From contig NZ_JACHJJ010000015.1 in assembly GCF_014203605.1 (NCBI RefSeq), positions 62,001-126,000 on the forward strand: 64,000 nt of DNA. The letters are read 5' to 3'. This stretch comes from Thiemannella venezuelensis. GTDB lineage: Bacteria > Actinomycetota > Actinomycetes > Streptosporangiales > Streptosporangiaceae. The translations under genes and the position numbers were made by a program. The notes under the pieces were generated by a model, which was given only the letters and a program-made list of their open reading frames with translations, did not search any database and was not told the origin of the DNA. Below, one piece after another: positions 8,898-18,733 of this stretch (the first letter of the stretch is position 1; every line of letters starts with the position of its first letter).

Positions 8898-8932
8898 GGG
8901 CCGTACGGCCTTTGGGGCAGACCGTACGGCCC
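8898..8932 (+). terminator. 11-bp perfect hairpin after the GMC gene
   Basis: GGGCCGTACGG (8898-8908) pairs exactly with CCGTACGGCCC (8922-8932), loop 13 bases, starting 14 bases past the stop codon. No T tract. Confidence 0.7.
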
Positions 8933-8960
8933 TGCCGGCCGAGTGTGGGGTGGCTCACAC

Positions 8961-8989
8961 TTGACGTAAGTGGTTACTTGCACAAATCT
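8961..8989 (+). promoter_or_regulatory. Promoter of the first P450, with an inverted repeat in the spacer
   Basis: TTGACG (8961-8966) and AAATCT (8984-8989) are 17 bp apart and place the start of transcription at or next to the ATG at 8996. The spacer holds AAGT-GGTT-ACTT (8968-8979), a short inverted repeat well placed for a repressor. There is no Shine-Dalgarno sequence, so the mRNA is probably leaderless. Confidence 0.5.
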
Positions 8990-8995
8990 GGGTTA

Positions 8996-10252
8996 ATGAC
9001 CGTGAACGTGGCCGATATCGATCTGTCGCAGATCCCGTTCTGGGCGCTCCCGCAGCAGGAGCGCGCCGACGCCTTCCGGCGCCTGCGCGAGCTGGAACGG
9101 CCCGTGTTCACCAAGGAGAACAGGGTGCCGTTCGTCGGGCACGGGCCCGGCTACTACGCGCTGGTACGGCATGCCGACGTCTCCGAGGCGAGCAGGAACG
9201 CCGGGGTCTTCAGCAGCGAGCCGACCGCCAACAGCATCGTCGACATGCCCCGGTGGATGGCCGTCTACTTCGGCTCGATGATCAACATGGACGACCCCCG
9301 GCACGCGCGGCTGCGCCGGATCGTCTCGCGGGCCTTCACGCCCCGGATCCTGTCCAAGATGGAGGAGGACCTGCAGCGCGCGGCGACCCGCATCGTGGAC
9401 GAGGCCGTCGCGGAGGGGTCCGGCGACTTCGTCACCCAGATCGCCGCCCGCCTTCCGGTCCAGGTCATCTGCGACATGATGGGCATCCCCCCGAAGTTCC
9501 ACGGCCGGGTGCTCCGGGCGACCAACATCATCCTCGGCAACGCCGATCCCGAGTACACCGGCATCGAGCCCGAGTTCAAGCGCTGGAACGTGGCCCGCGG
9601 CCTGGTCAAGCTGATGGGCGCCGGCCGGGAGCTCAACCACCTGGCCGCCCGGCTCGGCCGTACCCGCCGGGGAAACTCCACCGGCGACCTGACCAGCCTG
9701 CTGGTCAACGGCGAGGAGTCCCTCACCCCGCAGGAGCTGGGCTCGTTCTTCATCCTCCTGGTGGTCGCCGGGAGCGAGACCACCCGCAACGCCATCTCGC
9801 ACGGCCTGAAGCTGCTCACCGACCACCCCGAGCAGCGGGCGCTCCTGCTGGAGGACTTCGAGGGCCGGATCGGCGGCGCAGTCGAGGAGATCATCCGCTA
9901 CTCCACCCCGGTGATCCAGTTCCGCCGGACCCTCACGCGCGACCACTCGATGAACGGCATGGACTACCGCAAGGGCGACAAGGTCCTGCTCTTCTACAAC
10001 TCCGCCAACCGCGACGAGGCCGTCTTCACCGACCCCGACGCCTTCGACATCACCCGCCACCCCAACCCGCACGTCGGGTTCGGCGGGCCCGGTCCGCACT
10101 ACTGCCTCGGCGCCCACCTGGCCCGCCGCGAGATCACCGTGATGTTCCGCGAGCTCTTCACCCGCCTGCCGGAGATCCGTTCCACCGGCGAGCCCGACTA
10201 CCTGCTGTCCAACTTCATCAACGGCATCAAGCACCTGCCGTACACGACGTAG
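8996..10252 (+). CDS. Cytochrome P450 (CYP124/125/142-like group)
   Basis: 418 residues. The start is the ATG at 8996; the frame is open to 8912 but that part would overlap the promoter. The heme signature FGGPGPHYCLG has its ligand at Cys370, the ExxR helix is present (EEIIR) and the oxygen-activating helix reads AGSETTRNAISHG. The N-terminal pattern (DIDLSQIPFWALP, SMINMDDPRHARLRRIVSRAFTPR) is typical of actinobacterial P450s that hydroxylate terminal methyl groups of sterols and branched lipids. It is soluble and needs a ferredoxin partner, which is not encoded nearby. It is a clear paralogue of the P450 at 11262, and the two flank an epoxide-hydrolase-like gene. Substrate assignment is inference. 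Confidence 0.92.
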   Translation: MTVNVADIDLSQIPFWALPQQERADAFRRLRELERPVFTKENRVPFVGHGPGYYALVRHADVSEASRNAGVFSSEPTANSIVDMPRWMAVYFGSMINMDDPRHARLRRIVSRAFTPRILSKMEEDLQRAATRIVDEAVAEGSGDFVTQIAARLPVQVICDMMGIPPKFHGRVLRATNIILGNADPEYTGIEPEFKRWNVARGLVKLMGAGRELNHLAARLGRTRRGNSTGDLTSLLVNGEESLTPQELGSFFILLVVAGSETTRNAISHGLKLLTDHPEQRALLLEDFEGRIGGAVEEIIRYSTPVIQFRRTLTRDHSMNGMDYRKGDKVLLFYNSANRDEAVFTDPDAFDITRHPNPHVGFGGPGPHYCLGAHLARREITVMFRELFTRLPEIRSTGEPDYLLSNFINGIKHLPYTT

Positions 10253-10345
10253 CCGGACGGCAGGCCCGCCTGGCCCGGTCGCGGCCGGTGCCGTGAAGGA
10301 GGGGATCGCCGGGGGCGTGCCCGCCGCAGGGGACTGAGCAAGTGT

Positions 10346-10351
10346 TAGGTT
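10346..10351 (+). promoter_or_regulatory. -10 element of a leaderless promoter
   Basis: TAGGTT ends 7 bases before the ATG at 10359, and there is no ribosome binding site between. Transcription should start at the start codon. Confidence 0.55.
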
Positions 10352-10358
10352 GCCCAGT

Positions 10359-11210
10359 ATGGAGATCAGGACGGTCACGGCCAACGGGGTCGACTTCGCC
10401 TACCTGGAGATGGGGCAGGGGCCGCTCGCGCTCTGCCTGCACGGGTTCCCCGACACCGCGCACACCTGGCGGCACCTGCTGCCCGAGCTGGCCGGGCGCG
10501 GCTACCGGGCGGTCGCGCCGTTCATGCGCGGCTACGCGCCCACCTCGGTCCCGGCCGACGGCGCCTACGAGCCGGGTGCGCTGGTCGCCGACGCCTGCGC
10601 GCTGCACGAGGCGCTCGGCGGGGACGGCGACGCGGTGCTCATCGGCCACGACTGGGGTGCGTTCCCGGCCTACGGCGCGCCCGCCTTCGCCCCGGCGCGC
10701 TGGCGCAGGGCGGTCGCCATGGCGGTGCCCCCGCCGGCTGCGACGATCTCGAGCTTCTTCGCGTACGAGCAGCTCAAGCGGTCCTTCTACATCTTCCTGT
10801 TCCAGACGCCCCTGGCCGAGACGGCCGCCTCGCAGGAGGGGTTCCTCGAAGGGCTCTGGCGCGACTGGTCTCCGGGCTACGACGCCGCCGAGGACGTGGC
10901 GGAGGTACGGCGGAGCCTGGCCGATCCGGCCAACCTGGCCGCGGCGATCGGCTACTACCGGGCCATGCTCGGCGCCGTCCCGCCGACCGGCCGATACGCC
11001 GCCGAGCAGGCCGCGACGGGCGGGGACGTCCCGATCCTCTACCTGCACGGGGAGGACGACGGCTGCCTGGACCCGGGCCTGGCCGCGACGGCCCCGGAGT
11101 TCCTGCCGCCCGGCTCCCGGACGGGACTGGTCGCGGACGCCGGGCACTTCCTCCATCTGGAGCGGCCCAAGGAGGTGAACAACCTGATTCTGGACTGGTT
11201 GGCGCGGTGA
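10359..11210 (+). CDS. Alpha/beta hydrolase, epoxide-hydrolase type
   Basis: 283 residues, starting at ATG 10359 (an in-frame TTG lies three codons upstream). The fold markers are HGFPD (oxyanion loop, 28-32) and GHDWGA, where the nucleophile is Asp98; an Asp in this place with Trp after it separates epoxide hydrolases and haloalkane dehalogenases from serine esterases. A cap domain (about 130-210) and the C-terminal DAGHFLHLE, carrying the catalytic His, complete the set. Two P450 genes on either side suggest that it opens an epoxide formed by one of them, but it could act on another ester or halide. 51 bp separate it from the second P450. Confidence 0.85.
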   Translation: MEIRTVTANGVDFAYLEMGQGPLALCLHGFPDTAHTWRHLLPELAGRGYRAVAPFMRGYAPTSVPADGAYEPGALVADACALHEALGGDGDAVLIGHDWGAFPAYGAPAFAPARWRRAVAMAVPPPAATISSFFAYEQLKRSFYIFLFQTPLAETAASQEGFLEGLWRDWSPGYDAAEDVAEVRRSLADPANLAAAIGYYRAMLGAVPPTGRYAAEQAATGGDVPILYLHGEDDGCLDPGLAATAPEFLPPGSRTGLVADAGHFLHLERPKEVNNLILDWLAR

Positions 11211-11232
11211 GGGTGTGGCAGGATCGGTGAGA

Positions 11233-11246
11233 AACCGAACTCGGTT
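11233..11246. promoter_or_regulatory. Operator-like inverted repeat before the second P450
   Basis: AACCGA-AC-TCGGTT has two perfect 6-bp arms around a 2-bp centre and lies 16 bp before the start codon, where a promoter -10 region would be. A TetR-type repressor site is the simplest reading. Confidence 0.5.
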
Positions 11247-11261
11247 CTAGTGGAGGCTGGC

Positions 11262-12524
11262 GTGGCGGTTTCAGGTGCTGGCGTGACGATCCCGCTGGCG
11301 GACATCGACCTGTCCGACATGGCGTTCTGGGAGCGGCCGATGGCCGAGCGCGAGGCGGCCTTCGCCGTGCTCCGCGCCCAGCCGGGCCCGGTCCGCTTCC
11401 CGGAGCCCGACATCGGCTTCGCCCCGGCGGGGCCCGGCTACTACGCGCTGGTCCGGCACGCCGACATCGTCGGGGCCAGCCGGAACCCGGAGGTCTTCTG
11501 CTCGGGGCAGAGCTCGACGAGCATCCACGACCTCCCGGCCGAGTTCAACGAGTACTTCGGCTCGATGATCAACATGGACGACCCCCGGCACGCGCGGCTG
11601 CGCCGGATCGTCTCCCGGGCCTTCACCCCCAAGATGATCAAGCAGTTCGAGGACGACGTCCAGGCCGAGGCCACCCGGATCGTCGACGGCCTCGTCGCGA
11701 AGGGGCCCGGCTGCGACTTCGTCACCGAGGTGGCCGCCAGGCTCCCGCTGAAGATCATCTGCGACATGATGGGCATCCCGGAGGAGCACTACCAGACGGT
11801 CTTCGACGCCTCCAACGTCATCCTCTCCGGCGGCGACCCCGAGTTCATCGAGGACATCAGCCGCGCGGCCGAGCTGCTCCTGGGCGCCGGGCAGCGGCTG
11901 CAGGACCTCGTCGTCTCCCTCGCCGACGCGGCCGACGCCGGCGACGACACCCTCATCGCCGCGCTGACCAGGGCCAACATCGACGGCGAGAAGCTGACGA
12001 TGCAGGAGCTGGGCTCGTTCTTCATCCTGCTGGTGGTGGCGGGCAACGAGACCACCCGCAACGCCATCTCGCACGGCCTGCACCTGTTCACCGAGAACCC
12101 GGACCAGCGCGAGCTGCTCCTGGCCGACTTCGACGGCCGCGCGGCCGGAGCGGTCGAGGAGATCGTCCGGCTCGCCTCCCCGGTCGCCTGGATGCGCCGC
12201 ACGGTCACCCGCGACCACGAGATGAACGGCACCCACTACCGCGAGGGCGACAAGGTGCTGCTCTACTACTGGGCGGCCAACCGGGACGAGGACGTCTTCG
12301 CCGACCCCTACCGCTTCGACATCCTGCGGACCGACGGGCCGCACGTGGGCTTCGGCGGGCCAGGGCCGCACTTCTGCCTCGGCGCCCACCTGGCCCGGCG
12401 GGAGATCACCGTGATGTTCCGCGAGCTGTTCACCCGGCTGCCGCAGCTCCGCTCGGTCGGCGAGCCCGACCGGCTCCGCTCCAGCTTCATCAACGGCATC
12501 AAGCGCATGCGCTGCGACTTCTGA
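11262..12524 (+). CDS. Cytochrome P450, paralogue of the 8996 gene
   Basis: 420 residues from GTG 11262, which has GGAGG five bases upstream; GTG 11250 is an alternative without such a site. Heme ligand Cys372 in FGGPGPHFCLG, ExxR as EEIVR, I-helix AGNETTRNAISHG. It matches the P450 at 8996 through long stretches (SMINMDDPRHARLRRIVSRAFTP is nearly the same), so the two arose by duplication, yet substrate-contact regions such as the B-C loop differ. Same group of lipid/terpenoid hydroxylases. Redox partners are not encoded nearby. A convergent terminator follows. Confidence 0.92.
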   Translation: MAVSGAGVTIPLADIDLSDMAFWERPMAEREAAFAVLRAQPGPVRFPEPDIGFAPAGPGYYALVRHADIVGASRNPEVFCSGQSSTSIHDLPAEFNEYFGSMINMDDPRHARLRRIVSRAFTPKMIKQFEDDVQAEATRIVDGLVAKGPGCDFVTEVAARLPLKIICDMMGIPEEHYQTVFDASNVILSGGDPEFIEDISRAAELLLGAGQRLQDLVVSLADAADAGDDTLIAALTRANIDGEKLTMQELGSFFILLVVAGNETTRNAISHGLHLFTENPDQRELLLADFDGRAAGAVEEIVRLASPVAWMRRTVTRDHEMNGTHYREGDKVLLYYWAANRDEDVFADPYRFDILRTDGPHVGFGGPGPHFCLGAHLARREITVMFRELFTRLPQLRSVGEPDRLRSSFINGIKRMRCDF

Positions 12525-12534
12525 GACGCCGGGT

Positions 12535-12562
12535 CCCGGGCCGCCGCTTCCGGCGGCCCGGG
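12535..12562. terminator. Bidirectional hairpin terminator
   Basis: CCCGGGCCGCC (12535-12545) pairs perfectly with 12552-12562 around a 6-base loop, between convergent genes. Confidence 0.75.
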
Positions 12563-12609
12563 GGACGCGGGACGGGCACGCGCCCGGTCCGCGCGGCCCG
12601 CCCCCGTTC

Positions 12610-14607
12610 TCACCCGGTGGTCGTCTTGATCGACTTGAAGACGGTGTTCACATCGGGCAGCAGCTCCCCGGCGCTGCCCGGCACCGACATGTAGACGATG
12701 GAGGGCAGGTCGGCCCCGGTGCTCACGGCCGCCACGACGATGGTGGTCCTGTCCTCGCCCGAGGTGATCTCGTAGGCGGCCAGCTGGCCCGGGAGCCCGC
12801 CGACCGACAGGGTCTGCTGGGCGGTCTTGGCGGCCTTGTTGCCCTCGGGGAAGAACTTCCTGCGCGCGCTGTTCGCCACCGCGTTGATCACCGGGGCCAG
12901 GTTCTCCGGCGAGGTGTAGTACTTCTCCAGCCTGGGCGAGAGCGGCCCCGACATCACCTGGGCGTACTGGTTCTTCCCGGTGGAGTCCTGGCCCGCGGGG
13001 GCGTACTGGCGGGTGCTGAAGCCGTACGTCGTCGGCACCGTCGGCCGGGTGTCCTGCCGCCACGGCGCACCGAGCCTGGCGATGGTGAGGGCCGCGCCGG
13101 TGTCGGTGACGGTGCCGGCGACGGGTGAGGCGTCACCCGGGTAGCGCGGCAGGCGGCCGATCTTCGCCTTCGGCTTGGTGCTCGCCTTGGGAGTGGCGGT
13201 GGCCTTGGTCCCGGCGGCCGGACCGCTCTCCTCGGCGGAGGCCAGCGGCCCGGCCAGGAACGCCCAGAGCAGCGCGCCGACCAGCGCGATCACCGCCGAC
13301 CCGGCGAGCGCGAAGATCCAGACCGGCTTGCCGGGCTCCTCGTCCTCGTCCTCGTCGCCGATGGCCTGGTAGTTCTCGCCGAAGACGGTGTTCCACAGCT
13401 CCTGCTGGCGCTCCGGCGGCGGCGTCTTGGGCCCGCTGATCTGGCCCGCGGTGACGAACGGCCGGTTGGGGTCGGAGGGGTCGCGGCTGAGGTGGCCGCC
13501 CGGCGCGGCCTGCCGGTCCTGGGGGTGGCCCTGCGGATGGCCCTGGGGGTGGTTCCGGCCCTGCTGGTCCGGGTGCGCGGGGCCCCGCCCGTCGGGGGAG
13601 GGCTGCATCGGCTGTGCGGGCTGCGGGTGACCCTGCCCGGGAGCGCCGGGGTGCGTGAGGCCCTGCTGGGCGGAGCCGTACGGGCCGCCGGGCGGTTCGT
13701 TGCGCGGATGGGAGTGGCCGTTGCCGCCGGGCTGCCCTCCGCCGCCGGGCGGAGCCGCGTCCGGGGCGGCGGGAACGCCGAATGCGGCGGTCCTCGCGAG
13801 GGGGTCGGGACGGGGGAAGGGGTCCGCCTGGGCGAACGGGTCCGGTCTTGCGAAGGGGTCGGCCTGCGTGAACGGGTCGGGCTTGGCGAACGGGTCCGGT
13901 CTTGCGAAGGGGTCGGCCTGCGTGAACGGGTCGGGCTTGGCGAACGGGTCCGGTCTTGCGAAGGGGTCCGCCTGCATGAAGGGGTCGGGCTTGGCGAACG
14001 GGTCGGAGGCCGCGCCCCACCCGCCGTTCTCCGGAGCCTGGGCGGCCGGGGAAGGAGGCCAGGTGCCGGAGTTCTCCCCCGGAGGGGCGCTCTGCCGGAG
14101 GCCGTCGCCGCCCTGCGGGCCTGAGGCACCGTTCTGGGGGCTGCCGTTCTGGGGCCCGCCGTTCTGGGGGCCGGTGGTGGAGGCTCCGCCCTGCGTGGAG
14201 GCGAGGGTCTCGAAGGCCTGCTGCCATGAGCCGTTGCCGGGCACGGACGCCTTCCACGAGGTGTTGCCCGAGGGGGGCGGGTCCGCGGGCAGGGCGTTGC
14301 GGGGACCCGTGCCGCCGGTGCCGAGCGGGTCGTTGGCCCAGGCCGGCGGGGGTTCGGGAGTCTGCTCCCATGCCGGAGGCAGGTGGGGCCGGCTGGAGTG
14401 CTCCGAGGCCATGGGTTCCTTACCTCCCGGATGGGTGCCCGAATTGGGGGTATTGGGCATGTTCTCATGTGGGGCGGGGGAGTCCGCAGGGAAACGGGAG
14501 AACGCTTCCCTGAACTGGAGCCCGGTGGGGTCGGTCGGAGGATCCTGCAGGGGCAGGCCCGCCTCCGTGGGATCCGGGCCCTGCCCCGGCGCTGCTGAGT
14601 GTGCCAC
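12610..14607 (-). CDS. Pro-rich repeat protein with one membrane segment and an extracytoplasmic domain
   Basis: 665 residues if it starts at GTG 14607, where TACCCT ends 7 bases upstream as in other leaderless genes here. A second start, ATG 14412, has GGGAGG about 10 bases before it and gives 600 residues; both may be used. The N-terminal ~420 residues are low-complexity (Pro, Gln, Gly) and include a set of DPF-x-x-P hexapeptides in three 18-residue units. One membrane segment (about residues 430-455, KPVWIFALAGSAVIALVGALL) follows, then a ~190-residue outside domain with a conserved look (RLGAPWRQDTR, 'VNTVFKSIK' at the end) but no family I can name. An outside domain tethered by a cytoplasmic disordered tail is the probable arrangement. 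Function unknown. Confidence 0.8.
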   Translation of the reverse strand: MAHSAAPGQGPDPTEAGLPLQDPPTDPTGLQFREAFSRFPADSPAPHENMPNTPNSGTHPGGKEPMASEHSSRPHLPPAWEQTPEPPPAWANDPLGTGGTGPRNALPADPPPSGNTSWKASVPGNGSWQQAFETLASTQGGASTTGPQNGGPQNGSPQNGASGPQGGDGLRQSAPPGENSGTWPPSPAAQAPENGGWGAASDPFAKPDPFMQADPFARPDPFAKPDPFTQADPFARPDPFAKPDPFTQADPFARPDPFAQADPFPRPDPLARTAAFGVPAAPDAAPPGGGGQPGGNGHSHPRNEPPGGPYGSAQQGLTHPGAPGQGHPQPAQPMQPSPDGRGPAHPDQQGRNHPQGHPQGHPQDRQAAPGGHLSRDPSDPNRPFVTAGQISGPKTPPPERQQELWNTVFGENYQAIGDEDEDEEPGKPVWIFALAGSAVIALVGALLWAFLAGPLASAEESGPAAGTKATATPKASTKPKAKIGRLPRYPGDASPVAGTVTDTGAALTIARLGAPWRQDTRPTVPTTYGFSTRQYAPAGQDSTGKNQYAQVMSGPLSPRLEKYYTSPENLAPVINAVANSARRKFFPEGNKAAKTAQQTLSVGGLPGQLAAYEITSGEDRTTIVVAAVSTGADLPSIVYMSVPGSAGELLPDVNTVFKSIKTTTG
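13832..13993 (-). repeat. Three 54-bp tandem repeats (DPF-motif units)
   Basis: Copies at 13832-13885, 13886-13939 and 13940-13993 are near identical. Each codes for 18 residues made of three DPF-x-x-P/A steps in the cytoplasmic tail of the protein above. Partial copies extend on both sides. Confidence 0.9.
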
Positions 14608-14791
14608 GGTGAAAAGGGTAAACGGGATGGACGTGCGAGGTCACAACCGATCTACCATTACGGTCTTCCGGCACCTCTCGGTGGAGTACTCCGCCATTGT
14701 GCTGCCCGGGTCCCACCGGTGTCCCGGGTTCGCCCGATCGTCTCTCTCCGCGGTTCATGAAAAGACTTGCGGGCTGCGCTAGGCTGTGATT

Positions 14792-14845
14792 ATGCGTGCC
14801 GCGACCCTGCTGCTTACCGGGCCGCACCGGCCTTCCCGGCGCTGA
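14792..14845 (+). CDS. Leucine leader peptide of leuS
   Basis: A 17-residue open frame, MRAATLLLTGPHRPSRR, with three consecutive leucine codons (CTG CTG CTT). TAGGCT (14780-14785) ends 6 bases before its ATG, so it should be the very first codon of a leaderless mRNA. Its second half overlaps the 5' arm of a perfect RNA hairpin and its stop codon lies in the loop; a terminator hairpin follows and then leuS. This is the layout of a classic amino-acid attenuator: when charged leucyl-tRNA is scarce the ribosome stalls at the Leu run. It was too short for ordinary gene calling. Confidence 0.75.
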   Translation: MRAATLLLTGPHRPSRR

Positions 14846-14890
14846 GCGCCCCGCCGGTGCGGCTGCCCTTCGCGTGAGCGGAGGGTTTTT
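14821..14890 (+). terminator. Attenuator of leuS: two hairpins, second with a T tract
   Basis: GCCGCACCGGC (14821-14831) pairs exactly with GCCGGTGCGGC (14853-14863). Next, CCCTTCGC (14866-14873) pairs with GCGGAGGG (14878-14885, one G-U) around GTGA, followed by TTTTT (14886-14890): an intrinsic terminator 55 bases before leuS. I could not settle by eye which segments form the antiterminator. Confidence 0.72.
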
Positions 14891-14945
14891 CTATTGGGTC
14901 GGATGACTGAGATCATCTTCGCGGACGGACACCGAGGGAAGAAAC

Positions 14946-17432
<2,487 letters not shown>

Positions 17433-17464
17433 GGCCGGCGGCAAGCTCGTGGCGCCGCCGGGAA

Positions 17465-17494
17465 GGGGGCTCCGGATCATGATCCGGAGCCCCC
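17465..17494. terminator. 30-bp perfect palindrome after leuS, abutting the next promoter
   Basis: Bases 17465-17494 form an unbroken palindrome with centre CAT|ATG-like (arms GGGGGCTCCGGATCA / TGATCCGGAGCCCCC). It follows leuS by 32 bases and is the likely terminator. Its last base touches TAGGCT (17495-17500), the -10 element of the next gene, so it fills that gene's -35 region too and could serve as an operator. Confidence 0.75.
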
Positions 17495-17506
17495 TAGGCT
17501 TCTCCC

Positions 17507-18499
17507 ATGCGGCGTTGCGGTGTGCTCACGATGGTGACGGTCCTGGCCCTGGCGGGTTGCGCCCGGGCGGGCGGTGACCCCTCGGAGACAGGACTGGCCA
17601 GGGCGATGGCCGAGGTGGCCGAGAGCGGGCCGGCGAGCCAGGCGTTCCTCTACAACGACCTGGCCCACTGGCGGGATCTCGGCCTGACGCCCGGAGTGGA
17701 GTCGGAGGCTCCCTGGCTGGAGACGGTCTCCTTCAGCCTCGGCGCGTTCGGCGTCCCGGAACGGCGGGATCCGGTCGGCGGCGATCTGTCCGGAGCCGAC
17801 CGGGCGATCTCCATCGGCATACCGCCGGACACCGTACGGCTGGACGGGGGCTTCGACGCCGCCGCCGTCCGGGACAGGCTGGTGGCGGCCGGAGGAGCAC
17901 CCCGCAGGCTCGGCGGGCACGAAGTGATCACCCGGGGCGAGGGCGTCACCACCACCTCGGAGAACGGCATGTTCGTCCAGACCTCCACCGACGACCCGTT
18001 CGGCAACGTGGTCGTCACCGGCTCCGTCATCGCGGCGAGCCCGTTCGCGTCGAGCGTCAGGGACGTGCTCGGCGGATCGCCCGCCCTGGCCGGCAAGGAC
18101 GGATACCTCGCCCTCGCGGCCTGTCTCGGAGATGTCGCCGCCGCTTTCATCGTCGATCCCCAGGAGGTGGGCTCGGGGCCGGGAGTGAGGCTCCAGGGTG
18201 TGGGGCTGAGGCGTCCCGAGTCCGTGACCGACCAGCCGGTCAGCGTGGTGTGCGTGCTGCCGGAGGCGGCCGAGCACGCCGCCGTGCGCGGGGACTTCCC
18301 CACCCGGTTCACCACGGAGGGGAAGAACCGCCTGGGCAAGCCGTTCGGCGACCACGCCGAGGAGATCGTCCACGACGAGGTCGCGTTCGAGGACCTCACG
18401 GTGCTCCGAGCCACGGTCAGGCACACCGCCACGACCTCGGCGTCCTTCTTCCTCCGGACGCTCGCCCCGGAGGACTACCGGGCGACCGGCCCGTCCTGA
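17507..18499 (+). CDS. Lipoprotein of unknown function (paralogue of 18734 gene)
   Basis: 330 residues. The N-terminus MRRCGVLTMVTVLALAGC is a lipoprotein signal with lipobox LAGC (lipid-bearing Cys18), so the protein sits on the outer face of the membrane. The rest shows DLAHWRDLG, SIGIPPDTVRLDGGFDA, GLRRPESVTDQPVSVVCV and EEIVHDEVAFEDLTVLRATV, all shared with the next-but-one gene. I do not recognise the family. It has a leaderless promoter: TAGGCT ends 6 bases before the ATG. A perfect palindrome covers its upstream promoter half. The frame stays open in translation after the stop codon into a WD40-like relic. Confidence 0.85.
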   Translation: MRRCGVLTMVTVLALAGCARAGGDPSETGLARAMAEVAESGPASQAFLYNDLAHWRDLGLTPGVESEAPWLETVSFSLGAFGVPERRDPVGGDLSGADRAISIGIPPDTVRLDGGFDAAAVRDRLVAAGGAPRRLGGHEVITRGEGVTTTSENGMFVQTSTDDPFGNVVVTGSVIAASPFASSVRDVLGGSPALAGKDGYLALAACLGDVAAAFIVDPQEVGSGPGVRLQGVGLRRPESVTDQPVSVVCVLPEAAEHAAVRGDFPTRFTTEGKNRLGKPFGDHAEEIVHDEVAFEDLTVLRATVRHTATTSASFFLRTLAPEDYRATGPS

Positions 18500-18547
18500 C
18501 CCGGCGGGAAGCGGCATGCTCGTGCCACTGCGATCGATCGGTCCGCC

Positions 18548-18718
18548 CGCTTCCCCCTCTCCGGCACCATCCTCGCCGGCCACCTCGGCCCCGCCGACGA
18601 GGCGGCCTTCCCCCGAGCCTTCGCGCCCGGCGGCCGTCTGACCGCCACCGGCGGCGAGGACCGCGCGGTACGGCTGCGGGGGATCGGGACCCGCCCGTTC
18701 TCGGCTGGGTCCGGCTGA
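18548..18718 (+). pseudogene. WD40-repeat-like relic
   Basis: This stretch, in the frame of the upstream lipoprotein but after its stop, has no start codon and reads ...TILAGHLGPADEAAFP, then FAPGGRLTATGGEDRAVRL and a stop at 18716-18718. GH at the front and GRLTATGGEDRAVRL at the back are the pattern of one WD40 blade with the final W-D lost. It is probably what is left of a WD40 gene removed by deletion. Low-complexity chance similarity is possible. Confidence 0.4.
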
Positions 18719-18733
18719 CACTAGGGTGCGGGC

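Noticed and set aside
13832-13993. 54-bp repeats as CRISPR or intergenic repeat
   Set aside because: No unique spacers, and all copies are in frame within a protein gene.
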